Assembly: GCF_021283305.1 (NCBI RefSeq) | Contig: NZ_JAJSOK010000011.1 | Location: 1-64,000, forward strand | Reading direction: 5' to 3' | Source: Pseudonocardia kujensis | GTDB lineage: Bacteria > Actinomycetota > Actinomycetes > Mycobacteriales > Pseudonocardiaceae | DNA length: 64,000 bases | Shown: in pieces, positions 8,208 through 16,707 of the stretch | Numbering within the stretch: position 1 is the stretch's first letter | Layout of the letters: the number at the start of each line of letters is the position of its first letter | The notes under the pieces: model-generated | The model's database searches: none | Told to the model about the DNA's origin: nothing | The model's input: only the letters and a program-made list of their open reading frames with translations | Position numbers and translations under genes: made by a program

Positions 8208-9167
8208 TCAGGCATCCTCACCCGGTAGCAGCACGACCTTGCCGTGCGGTGCCCGGGACAGGCTGAGCTTCGCTGCCTCACGCCAGGCGCCGAGCGGGAA
8301 TGTGCGGGCGACAGGGAGGCGGAACGTCCCCTTCGAGGCGTGCACCACAAAGTCGGGCACGGGGTCGACGAGCGGGGTCGCCGCTTCCGTCAGCAGGTCG
8401 AGGTTGACTCGCGCACCAAGCCGACGGGCCTCGTCGTGGTTGCTGATCGTGACGACGTCCTGTGGCGCACGGACGACCCCGAGCAGCACCGGAACCGTGC
8501 CCGGTGTGGGGGGTGCGGCGTCGAGCACGAGGTCCACGGGGCCACTCGCGAGCTCGCGGACACGCTCTGCCATCCCCTCGCCGTAGGACGTGACGACGGC
8601 ACCGAACTCCTCGAGGTCGGAGGCGTAGGTCGGCCCCGCCGTGGCGATGACGCGTGCACCGAGCCCGATGGCGACCTGCACTGCCCCGTAGCCGACCATC
8701 GCGCCCGCCCCGTGCACGAGGAGCGTCGTCCCCGACCCGACGCCCATTCCGGACAGCGTCCACACGGCGGTCTGCACCACCATCGGCAACACCGCCGCCG
8801 CGATCGGGTCGAGGCCCTCGGGCACTGGTGTCCAGGAGGACAGGATCGCCACGTCGGCGGCCCCGGCGCTCGGCTGTCCGACGAAATCGGCGGCGCCGAC
8901 GACCAGGTCGCCGACGACGACGTCCTCGACGCCCGGGCCGAGGGCGTCCACCCTCCCGGCGACGTCGTAGCCGATGCCACGCGGGAGGTTGCCCGGCATG
9001 AAGCCGCGGCAGAGCTCCCAGTCCGCGGGGTTCAGCCCTGCCGCGACGACCCGGACCCGGACGCGACCCGCGGTCGGATCGGGGATCTCGGTGCGCTCCT
9101 CGACCAGGACGTCGAGCGGCTCGCCGTACTCGCGGAAGCGGATGACCCGGGACGGGGCGGTGCTCAT
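8208..9167 (-). CDS. NADPH:quinone reductase-like medium-chain oxidoreductase
   Basis: A 319-residue zinc-free MDR protein of the quinone oxidoreductase class. The GroES-like domain has VRVVAAGLNPADWELCRG, where N replaces the zinc cysteine, and the nucleotide site is HGAGAMVGYGAVQVA. GAGGAG lies 6-7 bases before the ATG at 9167. It is divergent from a TetR gene 103 bases away, and an 11-bp inverted repeat between them should be the shared operator. Confidence 0.87.
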   Translation of the reverse strand: MSTAPSRVIRFREYGEPLDVLVEERTEIPDPTAGRVRVRVVAAGLNPADWELCRGFMPGNLPRGIGYDVAGRVDALGPGVEDVVVGDLVVGAADFVGQPSAGAADVAILSSWTPVPEGLDPIAAAVLPMVVQTAVWTLSGMGVGSGTTLLVHGAGAMVGYGAVQVAIGLGARVIATAGPTYASDLEEFGAVVTSYGEGMAERVRELASGPVDLVLDAAPPTPGTVPVLLGVVRAPQDVVTISNHDEARRLGARVNLDLLTEAATPLVDPVPDFVVHASKGTFRLPVARTFPLGAWREAAKLSLSRAPHGKVVLLPGEDA

Positions 9168-9208
9168 GTGGTTCTCCTCGACTCCCGGAACCCTCGCGCC
9201 CGGGTTCC

Positions 9209-9248
9209 GTCAGTGACTGACACTACCACGGATCTGACAGTCACTGAC
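9209..9248. promoter_or_regulatory. Inverted repeat, probable TetR operator
   Basis: GTCAGTGACTG (9209-9219) and CAGTCACTGAC (9238-9248) are exact inverted copies separated by 18 bases. Each half is itself nearly palindromic (GTCAGTGACTGAC). They fill the space between the divergent quinone reductase and TetR genes. Confidence 0.65.
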
Positions 9249-9270
9249 GTATCCGGGTTAGGATCGGATC

Positions 9271-9825
9271 ATGCCGAGAAGCGGGGCCGAGGCGCGGAGG
9301 CGGCTGCGCGAGGCCGCGCTCGAGCTCTATCGCGAGCAGGGGTACGAGGCGACGACGACCGCGCAGATCGCGGCGCGCGCAGGCGTGACGGAGCGGACGT
9401 ACTTCCGCCACTTCGCCGACAAGCGCGAAGTGCTCTTCGACGGAGAGGACGAGCTGCGCAGGGTGCTGGTGGACGCGGTCGCCACCGCGCCCTCCGAGCT
9501 GTCACCCCTGGGGATGCTGGCCAGGGCGTTCACCGCGGCAGTGCCCCTGTTCGTCGCCGGCCGCTCCGTGGCCGAGCGTCGCGAGGAGGTCATCGTCGTC
9601 ACCGCTGCGCTTCAGGAGCGCGCGCACGCGAAGTCGGCGGCGCTCATCGAGGACATGGCCACGGCATTGGTCGACCGCGGTCTCGCCCGGCCGAGCGCGC
9701 TACTGGCCGCACAGATCGGCATGGCGACATTCCGCCGTGCGATCGGCGCCTGGGACGGGAGGTCGGCATCTGAACTGGAGAGCCTCATCGCCGCTGCCGC
9801 GGCCGAGGTGCGTGCGCTCAGCTGA
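9271..9825 (+). CDS. TetR-family transcriptional regulator
   Basis: A 184-residue one-component repressor. The N-terminal helix-turn-helix is clear (REAALELYREQGYEATTTAQ, then AGVTERTYFRHFADKREVLF). The C-terminal ligand domain is short and alanine-rich. It is divergent from the quinone reductase gene and probably represses it through the inverted repeat at 9209-9248. Confidence 0.9.
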   Translation: MPRSGAEARRRLREAALELYREQGYEATTTAQIAARAGVTERTYFRHFADKREVLFDGEDELRRVLVDAVATAPSELSPLGMLARAFTAAVPLFVAGRSVAERREEVIVVTAALQERAHAKSAALIEDMATALVDRGLARPSALLAAQIGMATFRRAIGAWDGRSASELESLIAAAAAEVRALS

Positions 9826-9873
9826 ATGGGGCTCGCCGCCACCCCGTCGGAGCACACCGCGCGGAACCGGAAT

Positions 9874-10326
9874 TCAGCTGGTCGCGTCGGCCGGAAACGG
9901 GTAGTCGGCGGTCAGTCGGCGCAGGTGCTGCTCGATCCGCTCGAGCTCCCGCCGTCCGATGTTCGCGGCCCAACGGTCCCGGATGTCGTCGAGCAGGGCG
10001 CCACCCAACGCCATCATCTCGCGGCCACGCGATGTGGTCAGCAGCCGCCTGCGCCGTGCGTCGGCCGGGTCGGGCTCGCGCTCGACGTAGCCGAGCTGTT
10101 CGAGGGTTGCGATGCGCTGGGCGGCGGCCTGTTTCGTGATCGACAGTCTGCGCCCGAGCTCGGACGCGGTCTCGGCTCCCTCGGCGATAGCCCGCAAGGC
10201 GAACTCGTCCGCCGCCCGCACGCCGGGATGGCCTGCTCGCTCCAGGCCGTTGCTCACGTCGTCCACCAACCCGCGGAAGGCCCGCAACAACATGAGAGCG
10301 AGGTCGGCTCCGGGTGATCGATCCAC
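9874..10326 (-). CDS. MarR-family transcriptional regulator
   Basis: A 150-residue winged-helix regulator starting with GTG at 10326. The segment TASELGRRLSITKQAAAQRI is the recognition helix region and DPADARRRRLLTTSRGREM the wing. It is divergent from the alpha/beta hydrolase at 10410, and two strong dyads fill the space between them, so it very likely represses that gene and itself. Confidence 0.88.
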   Translation of the reverse strand: MDRSPGADLALMLLRAFRGLVDDVSNGLERAGHPGVRAADEFALRAIAEGAETASELGRRLSITKQAAAQRIATLEQLGYVEREPDPADARRRRLLTTSRGREMMALGGALLDDIRDRWAANIGRRELERIEQHLRRLTADYPFPADATS

Positions 10327-10346
10327 GGCGACGATGCTAGAGGGTA

Positions 10347-10391
10347 GACAAGGTGCTTGCCTATCCGTAGGGTATAGACAAGCACCTTGTC
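10347..10391. promoter_or_regulatory. Paired dyads, probable MarR operators
   Basis: GACAAGGTGCTTG (10347-10359) and CAAGCACCTTGTC (10379-10391) are an exact 13-bp inverted repeat. Each copy is also the core of a GACAAG-N3-CTTGTC palindrome, perfect at 10377-10391 and with one mismatch at 10347-10361. The two sites are 30 bases apart and cover the divergent promoter. AGGAGGA at 10397-10403 is the ribosome binding site of the hydrolase. Confidence 0.7.
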
Positions 10392-10409
10392 CATCTAGGA
10401 GGAATCGAC

Positions 10410-11288
10410 ATGTCTCACGTAGTCACGACCGCCACCATCCCGAATGCCGACCACCACCGGATCGAGGTAAACGGGGGCGAGCTGCACTACGTGTCCGCCG
10501 GAACCTCCGGATCGCCGGTACTCCTCGTGCACGGCTTCCCGGAGTCCTGGTGGGTCTTCCACAAGGTGATCCCGCTGCTGAGCGGTCACCACCGGGTCAT
10601 CGCGGTTGATCTCCGTGGGTTCGGTGACTCGACGGTCGCTCCGACCGGGTTCACTAGCGCGGCGGCCGCCGACGACCTGGCCGAGCTGATCATCCGCCTG
10701 GGCCTGGGCCCGGTGCACCTGTCCGGTCAGGACGTCAGCGGTCCCACGACCTATCGGCTGGCCGCCACTCGACCCGAGCTCGTGCGCAGTTACACCGCCA
10801 TCGAGACCGGGCTGCCGGGATTCGGGGCGGAGATGCTGGGCGACGTCACCCATGGTGGCGCGTGGCACATCGGCGTGCTGGCCGCACCCGGGATCCCGGA
10901 GCTGCTCCTGACCGGGCGCGAGCGCGCCTTCCTGACCGACTATGCGATCCCCTCACTCAACGCGACGGCCGGTGCCTTCGTCGACGCCGACGTCGACGAG
11001 CTCACCCGGGTCTTCGCCAGGCCGGGTGCGTTCCGCGGAGCGGCAGGGCTGTACCGGTCCCTGCTGACCGAGGGTGAGGAGATCCGGGCGCTCGCCAAGA
11101 ACGGGATGGCCGTTCCCGTGCTGGCGATCGGTGGGGGATCCGGTGACTTCACCCCGGCGACGCTGCGCCAGGTCGCCGCCGACGTGACCGAGGTCCACAT
11201 CGACGGCATCGGCCACTACGTCGCGATGGAGGCCCCGGATCGCCTGGTGACGACCATGGAAGCGTTCTACTCCCGAATCGACCAGTGA
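10410..11288 (+). CDS. Alpha/beta hydrolase, epoxide hydrolase-like (Asp nucleophile)
   Basis: A 292-residue alpha/beta hydrolase. HGFPESW (41-47) is the oxyanion segment typical of epoxide hydrolases, and the nucleophile elbow SGQDVSG puts aspartate (D108) where esterases have serine; the catalytic histidine lies in GIGHYV near the C-terminus. An aspartate nucleophile points to an epoxide hydrolase or dehalogenase rather than an esterase. A strong AGGAGGA precedes the start. Controlled by the divergent MarR gene. Confidence 0.82.
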   Translation: MSHVVTTATIPNADHHRIEVNGGELHYVSAGTSGSPVLLVHGFPESWWVFHKVIPLLSGHHRVIAVDLRGFGDSTVAPTGFTSAAAADDLAELIIRLGLGPVHLSGQDVSGPTTYRLAATRPELVRSYTAIETGLPGFGAEMLGDVTHGGAWHIGVLAAPGIPELLLTGRERAFLTDYAIPSLNATAGAFVDADVDELTRVFARPGAFRGAAGLYRSLLTEGEEIRALAKNGMAVPVLAIGGGSGDFTPATLRQVAADVTEVHIDGIGHYVAMEAPDRLVTTMEAFYSRIDQ

Positions 11289-11380
11289 TCGGGGTGACCA
11301 GCGCGCATGGCCGTCTACCGTGCCCTCGGCCGTAGAGGTGGCGCCGCAGGTTTCGTTGCTCGCCCCGCAGGACCACAGGG

Positions 11381-12103
11381 TCAGCTGAGCTCGATCAGGA
11401 TCGCTGCCAGCTCGCGGGGCATGGTGATCATGCAGTCGTGGCCGGTGGGGAGCTCGCGGACGTCCGCGGGGGAGCCGTTGGGCTGCACGGCAGGGACGGG
11501 GCGGCGCTCGAATCCCTCCGGCGCCACGGTGCAGTGGATGTGTGTGCGCGGAATCGTGTCCGCGGCAGGGTTGGTGAGCTTCACCCGCTGCCGCAGGCAG
11601 TCGACAGGTTGATCGGTGAGTGTCTTCCTGAGCCACGCGATGTCCGTGGGGTCGGTGACGCCGAAGAGTCCGAAGGGCGCAGGCAACTCCGGGAGTGGGG
11701 GAATGCGCCAGCCGTTGGCGGAGGCGAGCGCCGCGTCCACCAGCAGCTGTAGGGCGGGCATGATGTCGATCGCGTTCTCACCGTCCTGCGGGACCATCGC
11801 GTCCAGGTAGACGATCCTGCCGATCCGCTCCGGGACACGGTCGGCCACCGCAGTGACGACAAGCCCCGCGTAGCTGTGCCCCACGAGAACGACGTCCCGA
11901 AGGTCGTCGGCAACGATCAGGTCGGCGATGTCGGCGATGTGCGTGTCGAGCCCGACATCGGGGCCTGCCAGGTCGATCTTGTCTCCGTAGCCGGTGAGCG
12001 ACGGGGCGAGCACCCGGTGCCCGGCTTCGGCGAGCAGAGGTGCCACCCGCTTCCAGCTCTCGCCGCTGTGCCACGAGCCGTGCACGAGTAGGTAGGTAGT
12101 CAT
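11381..12103 (-). CDS. Alpha/beta hydrolase, small esterase type
   Basis: A 240-residue alpha/beta hydrolase with the compact architecture of the MenH/salicylate-esterase-like group: LLVHGSWHSGESW at the start, nucleophile S77 in VGHSYAG, and catalytic His in PTGHDCM near the end. It lies 133 bases downstream of the next minus-strand hydrolase and may be the last gene of the long operon or a separate unit. Substrate unknown. Confidence 0.8.
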   Translation of the reverse strand: MTTYLLVHGSWHSGESWKRVAPLLAEAGHRVLAPSLTGYGDKIDLAGPDVGLDTHIADIADLIVADDLRDVVLVGHSYAGLVVTAVADRVPERIGRIVYLDAMVPQDGENAIDIMPALQLLVDAALASANGWRIPPLPELPAPFGLFGVTDPTDIAWLRKTLTDQPVDCLRQRVKLTNPAADTIPRTHIHCTVAPEGFERRPVPAVQPNGSPADVRELPTGHDCMITMPRELAAILIELS

Positions 12104-12236
12104 GGTGCAACTCCCTCAGCTGACAGGGATGGGGATGGACAACGGCGCGCCTGGCGCGGCGATGGAGTGGGACACGGCCCGACCGGAGATCACCTGACTC
12201 AGATTGCGCCGTGAGGCCGGGAGTTCGACTGCCGGA

Positions 12237-13199
12237 TCACTTGGACTCGACGCGACCGAGTGGGGCGGGATCAGCCCGGAGAGCCGCGACGGCGGCAGGC
12301 CACGCCTGGTCGTCCAGGCCGAGAGAGGTCCGCAGGTAGGCCCATGTGAGCTGTTGGACGGCGCCGAGGCGGGCGGGGTTCTCGTCGGTGGTCTCGGCGG
12401 CCTCGTAGCCGGGGACGCCGCCGAGCGAGTGCTCGCCGCCGAACACGGTGAGCAGGTGGTCGGGGCCGGGGCCGAGTCGGAACGGGTCCTCGGACCAGTC
12501 CGGCCCGCGCACCGTCAGCACCGACCGGTCCTCGTCGCCCGCCACGACGAGGGCCGGTCGCGACAGCGTGCTGAAGTCCGCGTTGAGGTAGGGCAGGTTC
12601 TCCCGGGCGAAGTCGGTCAGGTCCGGCCCGCCGGTTCCGGCGGTGGCCAGCAGGACGCCGACCCGCACGCGGGGATCGGACAGGTCCTCGTGGGCTCCGG
12701 CGGGCGGTCCGACCCGCTGGCCGAGCAGGATGCCGGTGGTCTGGCCGCCGAAGGAGTGGCCGGCGGCGGCGATCCGGTCGCGGTCGACCCGCTCGGTCAG
12801 ACCGGGCACGGCGCCCAGCAGGGTGTCCACGTCGTCGAGGACGCGGGTGGCGTCCGCGACCCGGAACCGCCAGAACCCCGCCACCCGCGGGTCCCCGTGC
12901 GGGACGCCGATGGTGCGCGAGTCGAGGTAGGTCGGCTGCAGGACGACGAAGCCGTGCGCAGCCCAGTAGTCGACCAGCGGTCCGTAACCGTCCATGGAGG
13001 AGCCGTACCCGTGGCTGAACAGAACGATCGGGAGCCGGTCGCCGAGCGCGGGTGCGGAGACGCGCACCTGTAGGTCCGCACCGCGCTGCGCGGTGGCGGG
13101 GAGGATCACGGGCTTGGCGGATAGGACCACGTCACCGCGACCCGCGTCGGCGTAGACGGGGGGCGGGCCGGAGGCAGGCAGGTGCTGGCTGAGTGTCAT
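12237..13199 (-). CDS. Alpha/beta hydrolase, chlorophyllase/PAF-acetylhydrolase-like
   Basis: A 320-residue hydrolase. The oxyanion strand is LFSHGYGSSMDGY, the nucleophile S149 sits in AAGHSFGGQT, and a catalytic His is likely in GGEHSLGG. Length and pattern match dienelactone-hydrolase/PAF-acetylhydrolase relatives. The gene begins 25 bases after the flavin reductase stop on the same strand, so it belongs to the aromatic operon. It may hydrolyse an ester or lactone intermediate. Confidence 0.8.
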   Translation of the reverse strand: MTLSQHLPASGPPPVYADAGRGDVVLSAKPVILPATAQRGADLQVRVSAPALGDRLPIVLFSHGYGSSMDGYGPLVDYWAAHGFVVLQPTYLDSRTIGVPHGDPRVAGFWRFRVADATRVLDDVDTLLGAVPGLTERVDRDRIAAAGHSFGGQTTGILLGQRVGPPAGAHEDLSDPRVRVGVLLATAGTGGPDLTDFARENLPYLNADFSTLSRPALVVAGDEDRSVLTVRGPDWSEDPFRLGPGPDHLLTVFGGEHSLGGVPGYEAAETTDENPARLGAVQQLTWAYLRTSLGLDDQAWPAAVAALRADPAPLGRVESK

Positions 13200-13224
13200 G
13201 ATCGGGGTTGGCCTCTCTTGGGGA

Positions 13225-14427
13225 TCAGGCTGGTCGTGCGGTGAGTCTCGGTCCTCGACCGGAGATGATTTCCGTCAGCTCCCGTCCGGCCTCGAGGAGC
13301 GCCTCGCGGCACTCGTCCAGCCGGTCGGCGTTCAGTTCGGGAAGCCGATGGGCGGTCAGTGTCAGCGCGACCCGGCCGGTGCCGTCGAAGACCGGCGCGG
13401 AGATGCCGCGGGGCTGCTCGCCGTGAAGGGAGACGTGGCGTCGGGCGAAGTCCGCGATCTGGAGGTCGAGCTCGCGGACCGAGGCGGGGAGGTGGCCGTC
13501 GGTCGCGATCCGGGCGATGCGAGCCTCGATCTCCCGGAGCGAGTTGTGGTCCGGGAGGAGGGCGCATCCCTGTTCACGGGCGCGGGCGAGGTCCTCGAGC
13601 AGCGTCCGCCGGACGAGATCGTCGTCCTGGTGGTCCCTCAGCCACTCCTCGCGAACCTCGTCGGTCTCCCAGGCCGCGAAGAGCGTCCCGAACGGGGCGA
13701 CGAACGGCAGGCGCACACCGCCCAGGTGCGTGCCCGCGTCCGGGCCGACCCAGGCGAGCTGGATCACCTCCCGTCCGACCAGCGCCGCCGCCGCAACGTT
13801 CACCCCGAAGCGAGCCGACACCTCCTCCAGTCGCGGTCGGGCCAGATCGGCCAACCTCAGGTGAGTGGCCAGGCCCGCTGCTCGTTCTGTGCCGCTCCCG
13901 CCGTTCCCGCCCTCGGCGACCAGGGACAAGCTCGAAAAGCTCCCATAGCCACCCTGGAAGAACATCAGCGGCGCGGTCGGGCGCTCGACGTCCAGGTCCG
14001 TGACGGCACCGACCACGAGTGCGTGGTCGCCGATCTCGAGCACCGAGTGGAGCGTGCAGTCGATCCAGGCTGGCGCGTCGATCAGGAGGGGCGAGCCCAG
14101 CGGCGACGGGCGCCAGGGAGTCGCGTCGAACCTGTCCCGGTCCCGGGAGGCGAAGCGACGGCACAGCTCGACCTGGTCGCCGCCCAGGAGGTTCACCGCG
14201 AACCGGCCGGCCTCGACGATCGTCTCGAGGACCCGGGAGCCCTTCGAGGGCAGGAAGGCGACGAGAGGTGGGTCCAGCGAGACCGAGGTGAAGGAGCCGA
14301 CGGTCACCCCCACCGGCCGCCCGTCTCGGCCGACTGCGGTGACGACGCACACGCCGGTCGGATGGTGCCCCAGGACGCGACGGAAGTGGCTGCCGTCGAA
14401 CGTCGGGATCGTGGTCGGCTCGGGCAT
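13225..14427 (-). CDS. Flavin reductase fused to an IclR-type effector-binding domain
   Basis: A 400-residue two-domain protein. Residues about 12-170 are a flavin reductase domain of the HpaC/NtaB type (PTGVCVVTAVGRDGRPVGVT, SFTSVSLDPPLVAF, GDHALVVG). Residues about 188-395 match the C-terminal ligand-binding domain of IclR regulators (ARPRLEEVSARFGVNVAAAA, PFGTLFAAW, ISAPVFDGTGRVALTLT) without any DNA-binding part. The start at 14427 overlaps the hydroxylase stop as TGATG. It should supply reduced flavin to that hydroxylase. By analogy with 4-hydroxyphenylacetate hydroxylase reductases carrying a MarR-like regulatory tail, the IclR part may let an aromatic substrate switch the reductase on; that is inference. 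Confidence 0.85.
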   Translation of the reverse strand: MPEPTTIPTFDGSHFRRVLGHHPTGVCVVTAVGRDGRPVGVTVGSFTSVSLDPPLVAFLPSKGSRVLETIVEAGRFAVNLLGGDQVELCRRFASRDRDRFDATPWRPSPLGSPLLIDAPAWIDCTLHSVLEIGDHALVVGAVTDLDVERPTAPLMFFQGGYGSFSSLSLVAEGGNGGSGTERAAGLATHLRLADLARPRLEEVSARFGVNVAAAALVGREVIQLAWVGPDAGTHLGGVRLPFVAPFGTLFAAWETDEVREEWLRDHQDDDLVRRTLLEDLARAREQGCALLPDHNSLREIEARIARIATDGHLPASVRELDLQIADFARRHVSLHGEQPRGISAPVFDGTGRVALTLTAHRLPELNADRLDECREALLEAGRELTEIISGRGPRLTARPA

Positions 14428-15722
14428 CACAGCAGCTTCGTGATGTTCTCGTCGAGGGAGAAGCCCAGCAACGACTTCCCGTAGATCTCCCGTGTCGCGG
14501 GTGGCACGAGGGTGCCGTGCCGCAGGGCGATGTTCGAGTCCCGCCACATCCGCTGGATGGGACTGGATTCGGCGAAGCTGCCCGCCCCGTGCGCGGTGAT
14601 CAGCAGATCCAGGGCGTCCTTGACGCAGGTCGCCGCCCGTGCGGCGTCCGACCGCAGGCGGGCGCGCAGCCGGTAGCTCGGGTTCTCCCCGCGGCGGGCG
14701 GCCTCGTCGATGTCCCGGGCGGCCCGGTAGACGTGCAGGTGGGCGGCGTCGATCAGGGCCGCCGCGTCCGCGACCTGCAGCTGGAAGCCGACCGAGTCAC
14801 GCTGGCGGGTGTACACGGTGTTGGCGATGGTGCGGCGGTCGGCGACGTCTATCACGTGCCGGAGCGCCGCGCGACCCATGCCGAGCTGGGCACCGGTGAG
14901 CACCAGGGTGAAGGCGGGATGGAAGGCGGACCGGTACAGGGCCTCGTCGGTGAACTCCGTCGGGAAGCGGCCGTCGATCGCCGCGCCGACCGAGAGGATG
15001 CGGTGGTCGGGGATGAAGACGTCCTCGGCGACGATGGCGTTGCTGCCCGAGCCGCGCATCCCGACGACGAACCAGGTGTCCCGAACCGTGTAGTCCGTCT
15101 TCGGGATCAGCCCGAGCCCGAAGTCCGTCGTCTCGCCGTGCTCGTCGACGATGGGAAAGCCGACCATCACCCAGTCGGCATGGAGCGAGCCGGAGCCGTA
15201 GAACCACTCGCCGCTCACCCGGAAGCCGCCCGGCTCGCGGCGGGTGCGCCCGCGCGGGGAGAAGACCCCCGCGACCCGGGCCTTCGGGTCGGCGCCGAAC
15301 ACCTCGTCCTGGGCCCGCTCCGGCAGCATGCCCACCGCGATCCCCACGGTGTTGATCAAGGTGACGACCCAGGCGGTGGACCCGCAGCCCTCAGCCAGCG
15401 TCGCCGCGACGTCGATGATCGTGCGGACGTCCGCCTGGTGGCCGCCGTAGCGCTTGGGCACGGTCAGCCGGAAGAGCCCGGCGTCGGCCAGCGCGTCGAT
15501 CACGTGGTCGGGTACGCGGCGGTCCCGCTCGGCCGCCTCGGCGTTCTCGGCGAGCAGCCCCCGAAGCGAGGCGGCCGTTGCCACCAGCCGGGACCGCTCC
15601 TCAGTGTCCCCCTGCGGATCCGGGTAGGCCGACAGGCCGAAGGCGAGGGGATCGGGGTCGAGGGTGGACGGGACGTCGCTCCCGATGGCCATGGACTGGT
15701 AGACGTCGCTGACCGTGCTCAT
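14427..15722 (-). CDS. Flavin-dependent hydroxylase, acyl-CoA dehydrogenase fold (HsaA/HpaB-like oxygenase component)
   Basis: A 431-residue group D flavin monooxygenase. The fold is that of acyl-CoA dehydrogenases (DALADAGLFRLTVPKRYGGH, GSTAWVVTLI, VSGEWFYGSGSLHADWVMVG), but the C-terminus lacks the dehydrogenase pattern and ends like HsaA-type hydroxylases (HGTLVPPATREIYGKSLLG). Such enzymes ortho-hydroxylate phenols using FMNH2 or FADH2 from a partner reductase, here the overlapping downstream gene. The product would be a catechol or hydroquinone for the adjacent ring-cleaving dioxygenases. Confidence 0.88.
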   Translation of the reverse strand: MSTVSDVYQSMAIGSDVPSTLDPDPLAFGLSAYPDPQGDTEERSRLVATAASLRGLLAENAEAAERDRRVPDHVIDALADAGLFRLTVPKRYGGHQADVRTIIDVAATLAEGCGSTAWVVTLINTVGIAVGMLPERAQDEVFGADPKARVAGVFSPRGRTRREPGGFRVSGEWFYGSGSLHADWVMVGFPIVDEHGETTDFGLGLIPKTDYTVRDTWFVVGMRGSGSNAIVAEDVFIPDHRILSVGAAIDGRFPTEFTDEALYRSAFHPAFTLVLTGAQLGMGRAALRHVIDVADRRTIANTVYTRQRDSVGFQLQVADAAALIDAAHLHVYRAARDIDEAARRGENPSYRLRARLRSDAARAATCVKDALDLLITAHGAGSFAESSPIQRMWRDSNIALRHGTLVPPATREIYGKSLLGFSLDENITKLL

Positions 15723-15782
15723 CTGTGGTGCTCCTGGGGTCGCGGTGCGGAACGCACCCGGTGGTCTGTCGGTGAGCCGAAC

Positions 15783-16706
15783 TCAACGGCCGGAGGCATG
15801 CAGGCCCGTCATCAATGCGGCGAGATCGTCCGGCTCGAGGAACGAGGGCGGCGGTGGCGGTCCCCAGTCGAAGAGGCCCTGCGCCCCTTCGAAGACCTCC
15901 GGGGTCCACGTCTCGTCCTCGCCGATGACGTCCATGTCGGCGTAGTACTCGGAGAAGTTGCCTGCCGGGTCCTTCAGGTACCAGAAGAAGTTCGAGCCGG
16001 CGTGGTGGCGCCCGAGGCCCCAGACGTGGCGCGCGGGATCGGCCTCCAGCATCGCCTTCGCCCCGCGCCCGACGTCGTCGACGTCGTCGACCTGCCAGCT
16101 CGTGTGGTGCAGGAAGTTCACCGGGGCGGCCAGGGCCAGGACGTTGTGGTGGTCGGTCGAGCAGCGCAGGAACGCTCCTCGGGTCCCGATGTGGTCGCTC
16201 ACCCGGAAGCCGAGCACGTCCACGAAGAAGGCGACCGTCGTCGCGAGGTCCACGGTGCCGACCACCGCGTGCCCGAGCCTCCTCGGCCGGACCGCTGCGG
16301 TCCGGAGCACTCCGGGCGCCCGGCCTCGCCGCTCGACGCGGCCGGGTCCGTTGTACGGGGGCGTCGGCGCCGGGGACTGCGCCAGGCGCGGGGCGACCGC
16401 CACCGTCACCTCGAACCCGACGACCGGCTCGACGGCGGTGAGGGTGTCATCCCGAACCGTTCGCGGGAGGCCGCGTCGCTCGAGTCGCGCCGCGATCCGC
16501 GCGACGTCGTCCCGGTCGTCGCACCCGACGCCCAACTCGACCAGGCGTCGGGTGCGTGCGGGCACGATCCTGAGCTGCTCGCCCCCGTCTCGGCTGGCGA
16601 AGGCCCCGCCGCCGAGGTGCTCCAGCCCGAACTCGGTGTAGTAGCCGACGGTCTCCGCCACGGCGGGGACGCCGATTGTGACCCGGGTCAGCCGGTGCAA
16701 CGCCAC
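15783..16706 (-). CDS. Extradiol ring-cleavage dioxygenase (VOC family, type I)
   Basis: A 307-residue two-domain vicinal-oxygen-chelate protein. The C-terminal domain keeps the iron ligands of catechol/2,3-dihydroxybiphenyl dioxygenases: H146 (RRLGHAVVG), H200 or H201 (NFLHHTSW) and E253 (NFSEYYADM). The N-terminal domain is degenerate, as usual. The GTG start at 16706 is one base after the FAH stop, so the two are tightly coupled. It probably opens a catechol made by the hydroxylase at 14427-15722. Confidence 0.87.
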   Translation of the reverse strand: MALHRLTRVTIGVPAVAETVGYYTEFGLEHLGGGAFASRDGGEQLRIVPARTRRLVELGVGCDDRDDVARIAARLERRGLPRTVRDDTLTAVEPVVGFEVTVAVAPRLAQSPAPTPPYNGPGRVERRGRAPGVLRTAAVRPRRLGHAVVGTVDLATTVAFFVDVLGFRVSDHIGTRGAFLRCSTDHHNVLALAAPVNFLHHTSWQVDDVDDVGRGAKAMLEADPARHVWGLGRHHAGSNFFWYLKDPAGNFSEYYADMDVIGEDETWTPEVFEGAQGLFDWGPPPPPSFLEPDDLAALMTGLHASGR

Positions 16707-16707
16707 C

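Noticed and set aside
8244..9773. Long plus-strand open frame across the quinone reductase and TetR genes
   Set aside because: It is antisense to the reductase and out of frame with TetR, with arginine- and glycine-rich nonsense composition.
9819..9880. 9-bp inverted repeat CAGCTGAAT / ATTCAGCTG at the convergent TetR and MarR gene ends
   Set aside because: The loop is 44 bases and the arms simply contain the two stop regions; too weak to call a bidirectional terminator.
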